From positions 1 through 42,715 of the forward strand of contig JAAYCK010000151.1 in assembly GCA_012729835.1 (NCBI GenBank): a stretch of 42,715 nt of DNA, in the 5' to 3' direction. The position numbers and the translations under genes were made by a program. Source of the DNA: Syntrophomonadaceae bacterium. Lineage in GTDB: Bacteria; Bacillota; Syntrophomonadia; Syntrophomonadales; Syntrophomonadaceae. Positions 17,147-25,740 of the stretch are shown here, piece after piece. The notes under the pieces were generated by a model. The model had not been told where the DNA came from, searched no databases, and saw only the letters and a list, made by a program, of their open reading frames with translations. Every line of letters begins with the position of its first letter. Position 1 is the first letter of the stretch.

Positions 17147-19126
17147 TTACCTTTTATCCGGCTTTTCATCTCCGGGATGCTGCTCTATGGTCAATCCCTC
17201 TACATGATGCTTGCCCATGATCTTACGCTTTTTCCGGTTCTCCTTGCTTTCAAAAACAATATCCAGGTCATAGTCCTCCGGATAAAGGTCCTTACGGTCC
17301 ACGTACGGACTGAGGCGCTTATGGTTTACAACATATTTCTTACCCATAACCAGCACGGTCAGTTCACCCCGGTTGTTTTCTTCCTCACAGACGATACCAT
17401 GCCGCTGCATGGTGCTGATGTATACTGCATCGCCCAGCTTATAATCCTTTTTTACATAGCGTTGCTCGCGCGCCTGTCTTTCCCGCCGGCGGTCTCTATC
17501 TTCTTTTTTACGCAGCTCAGCCAGATGATTCTCAACATGAGCTTCCGGAATGATATTATGCCGAACAAGTTCCAAATCATACTGGTAGGTCTTTTTCTCC
17601 CCGTAGGTGATCTCATGGGCCCGCTCGACTATGTGATGATCCATACCCAGGCGCAAGGCGATCAAAAAAGCGTTGCTGTCACCCCAATCTCCGATCCGCA
17701 ATTGATAACAGGGGCTCATGGTCTCAATATCAAAAGCCATGCTTCCATTCTCAAAACCTGGGGTACGCAGAGCATACTCTTTTATCTCGCCAAAATGGGT
17801 GGTGGCTATGATACTCGCCCCACGCTTGAATACCTCTTCCAGCACCGCGATAGCAAATCCGCGGCCCTCTGCCGGGTCAGTTCCCGCTCCTAATTCATCC
17901 ATAATAGCCAGGGTATCCGGATCCGAGCAGGCAACAATGGTCAGTATGTTCTGCACATGTGAAGAGAAGGTGGACAGCGACTGTTCAATACTCTGACCAT
18001 CACCGATATCAGCCAGAATATCTGAAAACACGGCAAATTCACTGCCTGCCCCGACGGGCACATGCAGCCCGCTCTGCACCATCATCGTGAGCAATCCCAC
18101 TGTTTTTAACGTTACGGTCTTACCCCCGGTATTGGGACCGGTAATAATTAGAGCTCTGTAATCTTCACCCAAGCGGAAGTCAAGCGGCACGGCCTGCCCC
18201 CCCAGCAAAGGATGGCGCCCCTGATTGATGACTATGCGCCGGGAACGATTGAGCCCCACCTCCTGCATATCATGGTTGCGGCTATATTTGGCCTTGGCAA
18301 AAATGAAATCGTAGTTGGCCATGGTCTCTATGTTGATATGCAATTCCTGACGATGATCGTTAACCATATCGCTGAGATGCGCTAGAATACGGTAAACCTC
18401 ATTGTTTTCCTCCATCTTCAATAAATCCAATTCGCTTTGCAGAGTGTTCACCGCTGCTGGTTCTATAAACAGAGTGGCCCCTGTCGCAGACATATCCAGC
18501 ACCTGCCCCGGGAAATTCTTGGCGTACTGGCGCTTGACCGGCACCACATAGCGTCCCCCGCGGCTGCTGACCAGGGCATCCTGGAGCATACCGGAATAAG
18601 TACTGGAGCGCAGGATATCGTTTAGCTTTTGTTTGATGCGTTCATCAACAATAGCCATCCTCCGTCTTATGCGGGACAGCTCACTGCTGGCGCGGTCATC
18701 AACCCGGCCATTGATAATGCAGCGTCGTATCTCTTCATACAAATCAGTGCACTCATACATGGATCTGGCATATGCATGTATGGTCGGTGCCAGGTACTGC
18801 ATGCTTTCCATGTATCTTTTGATCCTGCGCCCTGCTTCGAGTAGATTCTGACAGGAGGTCAGTTCGTCAGGAGTCAGGGTGATACCCTTGCCCGCCTTGA
18901 TTACCACCGCTTCCATCCCTTCCATCGCTGCCAGGGGAACGCTGCTGTTGGCATTCAGCATAGCCACCGCTTCACTGGTTTCATTCATCCAGATCTGTAT
19001 TACTTCGATATCACTGGAAGGCCTTAGTTTATCCAACCTCTCCCGGGCCGTCTCTCCCAGTGCATAGCTCTTGATCTCCTCAATAATTTTGGGATACTCC
19101 ATTATCTTAATTGAGTATTCATTCAC
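17147..19126 (-). CDS. mutS2: MutS2-like ATPase lacking the Smr nuclease domain
   Basis: 659 aa. Residues about 1-320 form the MutS-type lever/clamp helices. The ATPase has Walker A GPNTGGKT (330-337), Walker B LAIMDE (406-411) and the GTDPAEG D-loop, followed by TTHFGEIK. After a charged helical stretch (about 530-560) a KOW-like small domain (about 565-620) precedes a short basic tail. Standard MutS2 is about 780-790 aa and ends in a Smr endonuclease; no Smr motifs occur here, so the protein ends about 120 residues early without any sign of frameshift. MutS2 proteins act on recombination intermediates and on collided ribosomes. The GTG at 19126 is preferred because TTGGAG lies 8 nt upstream. 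Confidence 0.9.
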   Translation of the reverse strand: MNEYSIKIMEYPKIIEEIKSYALGETARERLDKLRPSSDIEVIQIWMNETSEAVAMLNANSSVPLAAMEGMEAVVIKAGKGITLTPDELTSCQNLLEAGRRIKRYMESMQYLAPTIHAYARSMYECTDLYEEIRRCIINGRVDDRASSELSRIRRRMAIVDERIKQKLNDILRSSTYSGMLQDALVSSRGGRYVVPVKRQYAKNFPGQVLDMSATGATLFIEPAAVNTLQSELDLLKMEENNEVYRILAHLSDMVNDHRQELHINIETMANYDFIFAKAKYSRNHDMQEVGLNRSRRIVINQGRHPLLGGQAVPLDFRLGEDYRALIITGPNTGGKTVTLKTVGLLTMMVQSGLHVPVGAGSEFAVFSDILADIGDGQSIEQSLSTFSSHVQNILTIVACSDPDTLAIMDELGAGTDPAEGRGFAIAVLEEVFKRGASIIATTHFGEIKEYALRTPGFENGSMAFDIETMSPCYQLRIGDWGDSNAFLIALRLGMDHHIVERAHEITYGEKKTYQYDLELVRHNIIPEAHVENHLAELRKKEDRDRRRERQAREQRYVKKDYKLGDAVYISTMQRHGIVCEEENNRGELTVLVMGKKYVVNHKRLSPYVDRKDLYPEDYDLDIVFESKENRKKRKIMGKHHVEGLTIEQHPGDEKPDKR

Positions 19127-19481
19127 TGTGATCACTCCAATTAAAAAATAAGGGCCAGACAAGAACACATAGCACCCGTCCAGCCCCACTTTATATACAA
19201 ATTAAATAGAAAACCGTGCTTGGCACGGTAATATCAGGATCATATTGAAATGCCGCCAGTGTTCATCATGGTCCAAACAAAGCAATAATACAGGTGGATC
19301 ATCCACCCGCTTGCAGTATTCGGAACCTGTATAAAATTAAGCTAGTTGCGAAACACCGCGGACATACATACATTCCTTATTGTTAAGATACTTAGATGAT
19401 AGCCTACCTGAAAATAGAAATCAACATCAGATTAAATTAATATCATAGGATACTTACAGTATGGTCCTGAAGCATAAATAC
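19127..19481. other. Gene-free region with minus-strand terminator-like hairpin
   Basis: No coding sequence. At 19213-19229 a perfect 7-bp stem (ACCGTGC / GCACGGT, 3-nt loop) reads on the minus strand into TTTTCTATTT, a good intrinsic terminator. It sits about 250 nt after the methyltransferase stop and 87 nt before the mutS2-like start. It could end the former transcript or act as an attenuator in the leader of the latter. A perfect palindrome GGTGGATCATCCACC lies at about 19293-19307. Confidence 0.55.
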
Positions 19482-20393
19482 CTAGCGTACGGATGCCCGG
19501 GCTAGATAGCTCTGGTTGCTGGCATGCCAATCGTCGCTTCGGCCAGCAAAATACCGTTTTTCTATATCTTCCGGTCCCAGGTTCTCCTGCAATACCCAAC
19601 CCAAATCATTCAGTTCCTTGCCCAGAGTATCCGGATCAAATCCCGTAAGCATCGGTTCCCCGACTTCCCTTACCGTCTCCATATTGGCCTGTATACTCGC
19701 AGCGGCCTTGTCCTTATTAAAGGCTGTTATATCCATATAATCAAAAACGATCATACTACCCGACTTGGCATTGCGAGCGATGGACCTGAGAGTTTCGTCC
19801 ACCTTTTCACGTGGTAAATAGACGGTTACACCCAACCAGCTAAAGAAGCTACTCTCGTCGCAGCGGTAAGATGCCTTTCGCAAAGATGCCATTAGTGTGT
19901 CGCGGGTAAAATCGACCGGGACCATATGCAGATTTTCAGGAGTCTTCCATCCTAAACCGGCTATACGTTCACGCTTAAAAGACTGAGTAAGGGGATGGTC
20001 CACTTCGAACACCTGAAGCGCATCGACCAGGTCCGGACGGCGAAAAACAAAGGTGTCCAGGCCGGCACCTAGTATAACGTATTGTTTGACACCACGATTG
20101 ATAGCTGCCACCAGATTCGATTCGGCGAAATCGGAACGGCATAATACATTGGCAGCCCCCATGAACTGCATCATAGAATCGACAGTCTTTAAGTGTTCGG
20201 GAGATATCTGCTCCATGGATGGCATTTGGAATTTTAGTGCCTGGCTGAAACCAGCTTCGATCAACCGGCGGTTTTCTTCAGGGATAAGCTCATAAGCTTT
20301 ATAGTCATTAAATATGGTCGGTTTGCCATGGGCAGCATGAAAGGCTCTCATATAAGCGGTCATTATCGCTGTGATACTGATTTGGTTCTCCAT
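19482..20393 (-). CDS. LCM-type S-adenosylmethionine methyltransferase
   Basis: 303 aa, class I methyltransferase of the leucine carboxyl methyltransferase family (PF04072). The SAM-binding glycine motif is YVILGAGLDTFVFR, with acidic DALQVFEVDHP about 20 residues later and a FFSWLGVTVYL strand. In eukaryotes LCM methylates phosphatase 2A, but bacterial relatives are mostly in polyketide/secondary metabolism or uncharacterised. There is no biosynthetic cluster here, so the substrate is unknown. The start at 20393 is fixed by AAGGAGG 6 nt upstream, and a near-consensus promoter (20438-20466) precedes it. It is a single-gene unit. Confidence 0.9.
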   Translation of the reverse strand: MENQISITAIMTAYMRAFHAAHGKPTIFNDYKAYELIPEENRRLIEAGFSQALKFQMPSMEQISPEHLKTVDSMMQFMGAANVLCRSDFAESNLVAAINRGVKQYVILGAGLDTFVFRRPDLVDALQVFEVDHPLTQSFKRERIAGLGWKTPENLHMVPVDFTRDTLMASLRKASYRCDESSFFSWLGVTVYLPREKVDETLRSIARNAKSGSMIVFDYMDITAFNKDKAAASIQANMETVREVGEPMLTGFDPDTLGKELNDLGWVLQENLGPEDIEKRYFAGRSDDWHASNQSYLARASVR

Positions 20394-20702
20394 GGTTATC
20401 CTCCTTACAACTAAGACTGGCATCTAATTGTATAAGTAGTATAACCAGATGGACATGTGGTGTCAAATTAAAATTTAATATTATCATATTTAATTTTGTT
20501 AGTCAAGGATTTTCTTCTTGTAGTTGCTTATTTATGAATTGCAATAATAAGTGTCGCCATCATTAAGCGACCTATTGATAAATTTCCACGGGCGTGTGAT
20601 AATCCAATCCTTGCTTATTAGTACCTCACCCCGGGGTCTCCAATAAACCGATACTCTGTTTTGTGGTAGGATATATTTATCAATACTTGGAGAGAGTTAA
20701 AA
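20394..20702. other. Divergent intergenic region between methyltransferase and ogt
   Basis: About 309 bp without a gene. It holds the strong minus-strand promoter described separately, a very AT-rich middle (about 20465-20515) and, near 20675, a possible TATATT -10 for ogt. GAGAGAG precedes the ogt ATG. Confidence 0.5.
20438..20466 (-). promoter_or_regulatory. Near-consensus sigma-A promoter of the methyltransferase
   Basis: On the minus strand TTGACA (perfect), 17-nt spacer, TATACT. It is placed about 45 nt upstream of the methyltransferase ATG and is the strongest canonical promoter in the window. Confidence 0.88.
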
Positions 20703-21170
20703 ATGAACGCTCTAATCTGTGCCACTGATATCGGTCCGTTAGTAATTGCCGAAAACGGCAGAGCTATCACCCAAATCTTTTTACCCGGCGAAGCTGTTCC
20801 AACGGGATACAAATACAAAGATACCGGTCTGTTGAAAGAAGCCGCCCTCCAGTTACAGGCATACTTCTCGGGTACTCTTAAAACCTTTTCCGTTGCCATC
20901 GACCCGCAAGGCACCCGTTTTATGCAGCAAGTCTGGGCCAGCCTGCAGCAGATACCTTACGGCGAAACCCGGAGTTACCGGGATATTGCCGTCAGCATCG
21001 GCAATCCCCGCGCCTGCCGCGCCGTCGGCCAGGCCAATAACCGCAACCCTATTCCCATCCTCATCCCTTGTCACCGGGTGATCGGAGCCAACGGCCAATT
21101 AGTCGGCTATGGCGGCGGAATTCACATGAAAAAATATCTCCTTGATCTTGAGAAGGAAATTATCTGCTAG
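20703..21170 (+). CDS. ogt: Methylated-DNA--protein-cysteine methyltransferase
   Basis: 155-aa suicide DNA repair protein that takes an alkyl group from O6-alkylguanine onto its cysteine. The active-site motif PCHRV is intact (C123 in IPILIPCHRVIG), as is the helix-turn-helix region with the arginine finger in NPRACRAVGQANNRNP (about 101-116). The N-terminal domain (1-65) is the short degenerate RNase-H-like fold usual in Ogt/MGMT. There is no AdaA or DNA-binding extension, so this is the stand-alone type rather than the Ada regulator. It is convergent with uvsE, giving a small cluster of direct-reversal and excision repair genes. Confidence 0.95.
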   Translation: MNALICATDIGPLVIAENGRAITQIFLPGEAVPTGYKYKDTGLLKEAALQLQAYFSGTLKTFSVAIDPQGTRFMQQVWASLQQIPYGETRSYRDIAVSIGNPRACRAVGQANNRNPIPILIPCHRVIGANGQLVGYGGGIHMKKYLLDLEKEIIC

Positions 21171-21217
21171 TAATTATAGGAAACCTCCATACAAGAGTTT
21201 TTCATATAACTTTACTC

Positions 21218-22174
21218 TTATAAATCTATGGAAGCCCGATCTACAAAATGGTAACCCTGGGCTGCCAGGTGCTGTAGCAATTGAAAGAGCGCGGCGTCCT
21301 TTGCCTTGGCTTCGCACATTACATCAAAATCCCGGCCCAATTTTCCGGCTGCATCAAGAAACCCCATAAAGAACCGGGAGTCGATATGATCAGCATGGGC
21401 GCGGATATTCTTCCCATCTCGGGGGCTAGATATATGCACCTTGGGTGGCAGAGATTCACCATCCCAGGTTGCAAAGACAGCCGGAAGGATTTCTTCAATG
21501 CTCTCACCCTGATTCAAACACCAGTGGTGATGGATATCCAACACCATCGGGATCTTATGCTGCTGACACAACTCCAGCACTTCGGAGGCGCTATAGCTTT
21601 TGTCATCATTCTCGAGAACGATCCTGGCCTTAATGTTGTCCGGCAGGAGACAAAAGTTTTCTATGAAACGCTCTCTTGCCAAGGGCTTTTCTTTATATGA
21701 ACCTCCGACATGGATCACCAGTTTGGCACTGGCGTCCAGGCCCATTGCGTCAAGTATCTGTTCATGAAAGATCAGATCTTTTACCGCTGCCTCCACCACC
21801 TCATACCGCTGTGAATTCAGCAGGGTAAAATGATCAGGATGGGCGCTGATACGCAACCCATCCCTGATCGCTAAATCTCCCAAAGCTTTGAAATCCGCCC
21901 CCAGTTCCTGCCGCCAATCCCAGCCATCCAGCTCGGGATGGGTAGCCAGCGGCACCAGTTTGGAAGTCAAACGGAACACTTTGATATCATGGGCGCGATT
22001 GTGATGGAAAAGCCGGGTGGTGTTGGCGATATTCATGCGGGCTAAGGCCGCCAACCGCTTATACCGGTCAGCCGATAAGCTTAGCTTCATTAGGTTATTC
22101 AAAGTAATAGTATGAGATGGCGAACAATCCTTCAAAATAGTCGACATCGCCACATAGCCGAAGCGTATACGCAA
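21218..22174 (-). CDS. uvsE: UV DNA damage endonuclease UvsE (UVDE)
   Basis: 318-aa TIM-barrel nuclease that nicks 5-prime of UV photoproducts and other lesions, starting an excision pathway independent of UvrABC. The start MRIRFGYVAMS is the family N-terminus. Metal-binding and active-site segments are all present: ISAHPDHF (109-116), KLVIHVGGSYKEK, IVLENDDKSY (185-194), LDIHHHWC (212-219), VHISSPRDG and RAHADHID. Length agrees with family members. The start codon is TTG, with GAGGT 6 nt upstream; this choice is supported by the conserved N-terminus. Confidence 0.95.
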   Translation of the reverse strand: MRIRFGYVAMSTILKDCSPSHTITLNNLMKLSLSADRYKRLAALARMNIANTTRLFHHNRAHDIKVFRLTSKLVPLATHPELDGWDWRQELGADFKALGDLAIRDGLRISAHPDHFTLLNSQRYEVVEAAVKDLIFHEQILDAMGLDASAKLVIHVGGSYKEKPLARERFIENFCLLPDNIKARIVLENDDKSYSASEVLELCQQHKIPMVLDIHHHWCLNQGESIEEILPAVFATWDGESLPPKVHISSPRDGKNIRAHADHIDSRFFMGFLDAAGKLGRDFDVMCEAKAKDAALFQLLQHLAAQGYHFVDRASIDL

Positions 22175-22232
22175 AGCAATACCTCGCAGAAAAACAAGGA
22201 GAGCACGGCCCCCCTATACTACTTTCAGATAG

Positions 22233-22640
22233 CTATTGCTGATTGTGTTTTTTGGCCTCAAAAATCCTGACAATGACATAAGCTATCAAGGCTACAACAA
22301 AGAAGACTAACAGCATCCAGGCAATGCCTGATAGGGTGCCGATAATGGTGCTATAAATCTCCAATGCCCAGCGTTCTGGAGTAAGGGCTGTTACCACCGC
22401 CTCACCTTTTTCACCAGCAAACTGGGGAGTGAAGTATTGCTGCAATTGATAGACCCTGACTCCTGCCGAAATTCCCACAACATACATGGCAAAATTGAGG
22501 TAGCGCAGCCAGGACTTGCTGATGTCCTCTGGGATAAGGCGATTCAATATTACATCGAGGGACTTGTTGAATAACCTCGCTGTAATGAAACACACCAGCA
22601 GAGATATAACGAAAGTGACCAATAACAGGAGTATAACCAT
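22233..22640 (-). CDS. Small membrane protein of unknown function
   Basis: 135 aa. Three hydrophobic segments are visible (about 2-23, 46-63 and 98-126), with a short charged C-terminus (IFEAKKHNQQ). The soluble loop between helices 2 and 3 (about 64-97) carries VYQLQQYFTPQFAGEKGE. I do not recognise the family. AGGAGGG lies 7 nt before the ATG at 22640, so the longer frame starting at 22682 is rejected. It lies 58 bp upstream of uvsE on the same strand and may share its transcript. It is separated from tupA by a strong terminator. Confidence 0.75.
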   Translation of the reverse strand: MVILLLLVTFVISLLVCFITARLFNKSLDVILNRLIPEDISKSWLRYLNFAMYVVGISAGVRVYQLQQYFTPQFAGEKGEAVVTALTPERWALEIYSTIIGTLSGIAWMLLVFFVVALIAYVIVRIFEAKKHNQQ

Positions 22641-22746
22641 AATAAGCCCTCCTTTTAACTGGATATAAGGTATTATACCCACTCACGGCCTCAATAAGTA
22701 ACGACCGCTATTCCAGTTACGTCGATAGCAGCTTTATTCTTTCACC

Positions 22747-22787
22747 AAGAAACAAAGAGGCCGCACCTGATTGACAGATGCAGCCTC
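22747..22787 (-). terminator. Intrinsic terminator of the tup operon
   Basis: A 13-bp stem with two G-T pairs (plus-strand arms 22757-22769 and 22775-22787, loop ATTGA), followed on the minus strand by TTTGTTTCTT. It lies 20 nt after the tupA stop. Confidence 0.9.
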
Positions 22788-22806
22788 AGATTTGCGTTTA
22801 CTTATA

Positions 22807-23643
22807 CTATTTGGCGCTGGGAGTAAAGAGCGCTTTGCCGTATTTTTCTTTACCGAATTCACCGATCAAGGCCTGACCCTTGGAGCCAGTCATAAATTCA
22901 ACAAATGCCATGGCGGCCTTGTTATGAATTTTTGGATACTTGGCCGGGTTCACTGCGATAACACCGTAGGGATTCAGCAGCAGTTTGTCGCCGCGTACCA
23001 TTTCCTTTAGACCGGTCTTCTTCTGCCAGGAGAGATAGGTGGCTTCATCAGTCAGGGTATAGGCATTCATTTCATTGGCCATCATCAGGGTATCGCCCAT
23101 GCCCTGTCCGGACTCTACATACCAGCGTCCGGCCGGGGTAACCTTGAGGGCGGTCCAGATGCTAAGTTCCTTGGTATGGGTACCCGAGTTGTCTCCGCGG
23201 GAAACGAATTTCTTTTTCGCAGTGGCTATCTTCTTGAAAGCGGCCTTAACATCGGTCATTCCCTTGATCTTGGCCGGGTCGCTCTTGGGACCAACGATGA
23301 GGAACTGGTTATACATGACATCTTTGCGAACGCTGCCAAATTTGCCGGCCATAAAAGCATCCTCAGCCGCCCGGGAATGGACCAGCAGCACGTCGGCATC
23401 GCCCTTTTTACCCATTTCCATAGCCTGGCCACTGCCCACAGCTATGACCTTAACAGTGGTCTTGTATTCCTTTTCAAAGATCGGGATAAGGTAATCCAAC
23501 AGTCCCGAATCCTGCGTACTGGTAGTAGTAGCCAGTGTCATGGTGCTCTCGACCTTTTCCGCTGCCATCGTGGCCGGTACCAGGCCTACCATTAGCGCTA
23601 CGATCAGCATCAGTACCAGCGGTAATTTGTTTATTCTCATCAT
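22807..23643 (-). CDS. tupA: Tungstate ABC transporter substrate-binding protein TupA
   Basis: 278-aa exported binding protein that captures tungstate for the TupBC importer. Signal peptide 1-28 (basic start, hydrophobic core, ATMAA cleavage site). The oxyanion-binding motif TTTSTQDSG is at 39-47, typical of TupA and distinct from ModA. Other family landmarks are the VGSGQAMEMGKKGDADVLLVHS segment and SRGDNSGTHTKE. No lipobox is seen, so it is probably anchored by its signal helix or released. AAGGAG lies about 7 nt before a double ATG. It is the last gene of the operon, 18 bp after the second binding-protein gene. Confidence 0.96.
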   Translation of the reverse strand: MMRINKLPLVLMLIVALMVGLVPATMAAEKVESTMTLATTTSTQDSGLLDYLIPIFEKEYKTTVKVIAVGSGQAMEMGKKGDADVLLVHSRAAEDAFMAGKFGSVRKDVMYNQFLIVGPKSDPAKIKGMTDVKAAFKKIATAKKKFVSRGDNSGTHTKELSIWTALKVTPAGRWYVESGQGMGDTLMMANEMNAYTLTDEATYLSWQKKTGLKEMVRGDKLLLNPYGVIAVNPAKYPKIHNKAAMAFVEFMTGSKGQALIGEFGKEKYGKALFTPSAK

Positions 23644-23661
23644 ACGGTTCTCCTTTCTCTC

Positions 23662-24948
23662 CTAGCGAAGTTCGCTTGGTATCTTGGTTGCATCGTTATA
23701 TTCGGCCGGGCTGATCGATATCTGACCGGCTTTGGTCATTATATCCTGCCCTGTCTGGCTCAGCACCAGCTTGACAAAGTCCATGGCCAGAGCGCGGTTG
23801 GGTGCATTATTGGGAACAGTCTGGGCGTAAATGATCGGAGAACCGATCTGCTCGGTGGTAGTGCCTTTGGCCGCATCAGTGGTGGTTACCTTGGCATTTT
23901 TATAAAAGGCAGCTTGATTGTAAGCCGAGAGATTAATTTCTGCCGGCAATGATACATATTTGAAACCATTCTGTTGAGCTACCGACAGATACTCGAAGGC
24001 ATAATCTACCTTCCCGTCTTTCAACGCGTTGATCAGGTCAGTGGCGCTGTCGTAGACTTTATCTTGGGGGCATCCAGCCACCAGTTTGTCATAGAGCCCT
24101 GCCTGCTTGTTGTACTTCTCAGCCAATTGCCAGACCATCAGGGCCCGGTATCCGGCCGGATCCAGGTCGGGATTGGTATGGGTATAGCTGACATCCTTTT
24201 TCAGCAGTATGTCAGCCCAGTTCTTAGCGTTAATCTCGCTGGCAGATTTGGATTTGTCAGTGTAGCAGAGAACCATTTCATTACGAGCAAACATGACATA
24301 CCAGTCGGTGTTTTTGGGTATCATTAACTGATCGAAAACAGCATAATCAGCGGAGGCTACTATGTCCGCCTCTCTACCCTCTTCAGCTACTTTGCGGGCA
24401 CAATCCAATGACCCGGCTGATTCAAAGAAGATGCGGGCCCGGGGATGAGTTTTCATGAATTCAGTCTTCAGACTAGCCATGGGGGCTTTTAAACTGCCAG
24501 CATGGAAGATGATAAGGATATTCTTGTCCGCCGGTGCACTTATCTTTATAGTTCTGCTGGCTGCATCCCAGTCAACAGCGCCGCCCAGGGCCTCGCTCAC
24601 CTGGCGCAATGGCACGTAAATGTGTTCTTCGGTAATATTGATATCCTTTTGTGGTTTTATCGATTGCCCGTTGATGGTCAATTGGTTATTGACCGAGTCA
24701 ATCACCACTTCGCTATCGTTCTTAACCAGGGTTATCTTGCCTTCCTTGGAGTTAGCTTTGGCATCGATATCCAGGGTATCAGTGATTACAGAGATGGGAA
24801 CCAGAGTGATTCCATCCTGTATAACAGCATCCGGAAAAGGAAGGTATTCTTCCCCTCCAGCTTGAAAATTGATGTCTGCCCCCAGTGCGGTACCCGCACA
24901 GAGCATCACCATTAAAATAATCAACATAATAGGATACAGTCTTTTCAC
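23662..24948 (-). CDS. WtpA-like tungstate/molybdate-binding protein fused to copper-amine-oxidase-like domain
   Basis: 428 aa, exported (signal peptide 1-23, ending ALGA). Residues about 25-137 form a copper amine oxidase N-terminal-like domain (ITLVPISVITDTL...HIYVPLRQVSEALGGAVDWD), a beta-rich module seen in clostridial envelope proteins. Residues about 143-428 are a WtpA/ModA-like oxyanion-binding domain: IIFHAGSLKAPM, FFESAGSLDCARKV, ADIVASADYAVFDQLM. It lies inside the tup operon next to a second binding protein, TupA. The start at GTG 24948 has GGGGAGGA 6 nt upstream; the ATG at 24954 sits too close to that site. It is likely a second, possibly wall-associated, receptor for molybdate or tungstate; its ligand is inferred only. 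Confidence 0.88.
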   Translation of the reverse strand: MKRLYPIMLIILMVMLCAGTALGADINFQAGGEEYLPFPDAVIQDGITLVPISVITDTLDIDAKANSKEGKITLVKNDSEVVIDSVNNQLTINGQSIKPQKDINITEEHIYVPLRQVSEALGGAVDWDAASRTIKISAPADKNILIIFHAGSLKAPMASLKTEFMKTHPRARIFFESAGSLDCARKVAEEGREADIVASADYAVFDQLMIPKNTDWYVMFARNEMVLCYTDKSKSASEINAKNWADILLKKDVSYTHTNPDLDPAGYRALMVWQLAEKYNKQAGLYDKLVAGCPQDKVYDSATDLINALKDGKVDYAFEYLSVAQQNGFKYVSLPAEINLSAYNQAAFYKNAKVTTTDAAKGTTTEQIGSPIIYAQTVPNNAPNRALAMDFVKLVLSQTGQDIMTKAGQISISPAEYNDATKIPSELR

Positions 24949-25004
24949 ACACATTCCTCCCCAATCTTTCTATTAACGTACATCAAACAACTTCACGGAC
25001 ATGC

Positions 25005-25736
25005 TTAGTAGACCATGGTCCCATCCAGGAAAGCCTTACTGCGTTCATTAGACGGGTTGTTAAAAAAGTCTTCTGCATTGGATTTCTCCACCACTTCGCC
25101 CCCTACCAGCAGTATAACTTCATCGGCCATGCGTTTAGCCTGGAAGAGGTTATGAGTGACCATGATGACGCTGGTTCCGAATTGTTGGTGGTGTTTCCGC
25201 ACTATCTCCTCAATGACCTGCACACTATGAGGATCCAGATTGGCTGTTGGCTCGTCCAGCAGGAGTACTTCCGGTCTTAGCACCAGGGCTCTGGCCAGAG
25301 CTACCCGCTGCATCTCACCACCCGACAACTTTGTGGCGGGATAATTGATAAAATCCTGCATACCTACAAAATCGATGGCTTCGCTCACACGCCGTTCTAT
25401 CTCTCTGTGTGGGAGCTTTCTTAACCTCAATCCGTAAGCAACATTGTTATATACGCTGGTGCTAAACATCAGCGGCCGTTGAAAAACCATGCACATCCGC
25501 CGGGCCATGTCATAACTCTTGTGTCCCTGTTTGAGCAGTTGACCATCCACGAACTTAATGTCGCCGGAATCCGGTTCAACCAGCAGGTTCAAGATACGCA
25601 AGAGTGTACTCTTGCCCGCTCCATTGGGTCCTAAAACTGCGTAAATGCGTTCTCGTTCCAGGTATAGCTTGTCAATACTCAATACTGTCCTATCACGGTA
25701 AACCTTGGTCAGATGGGTAATTTCAAATAGATTCAT
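25005..25736 (-). CDS. tupC: Tungstate ABC transporter ATP-binding protein TupC
   Basis: 243-aa ATPase subunit that powers the TupB permease. Walker A GPNGAGKST at 36-44, Q-loop region MVFQRPLMF, signature LSGGEMQRVALARAL, Walker B VLLLDEPTANLD and the VTHN H-loop are all intact. There is no C-terminal TOBE regulatory domain, consistent with the short tup-type ATPases rather than ModC. The start at 25736 follows GAGGT at about 8 nt and lies only 4 nt after the tupB stop, indicating translational coupling. An upstream frame overlapping tupB is rejected. Confidence 0.95.
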   Translation of the reverse strand: MNLFEITHLTKVYRDRTVLSIDKLYLERERIYAVLGPNGAGKSTLLRILNLLVEPDSGDIKFVDGQLLKQGHKSYDMARRMCMVFQRPLMFSTSVYNNVAYGLRLRKLPHREIERRVSEAIDFVGMQDFINYPATKLSGGEMQRVALARALVLRPEVLLLDEPTANLDPHSVQVIEEIVRKHHQQFGTSVIMVTHNLFQAKRMADEVILLVGGEVVEKSNAEDFFNNPSNERSKAFLDGTMVY

Positions 25737-25740
25737 ATTC

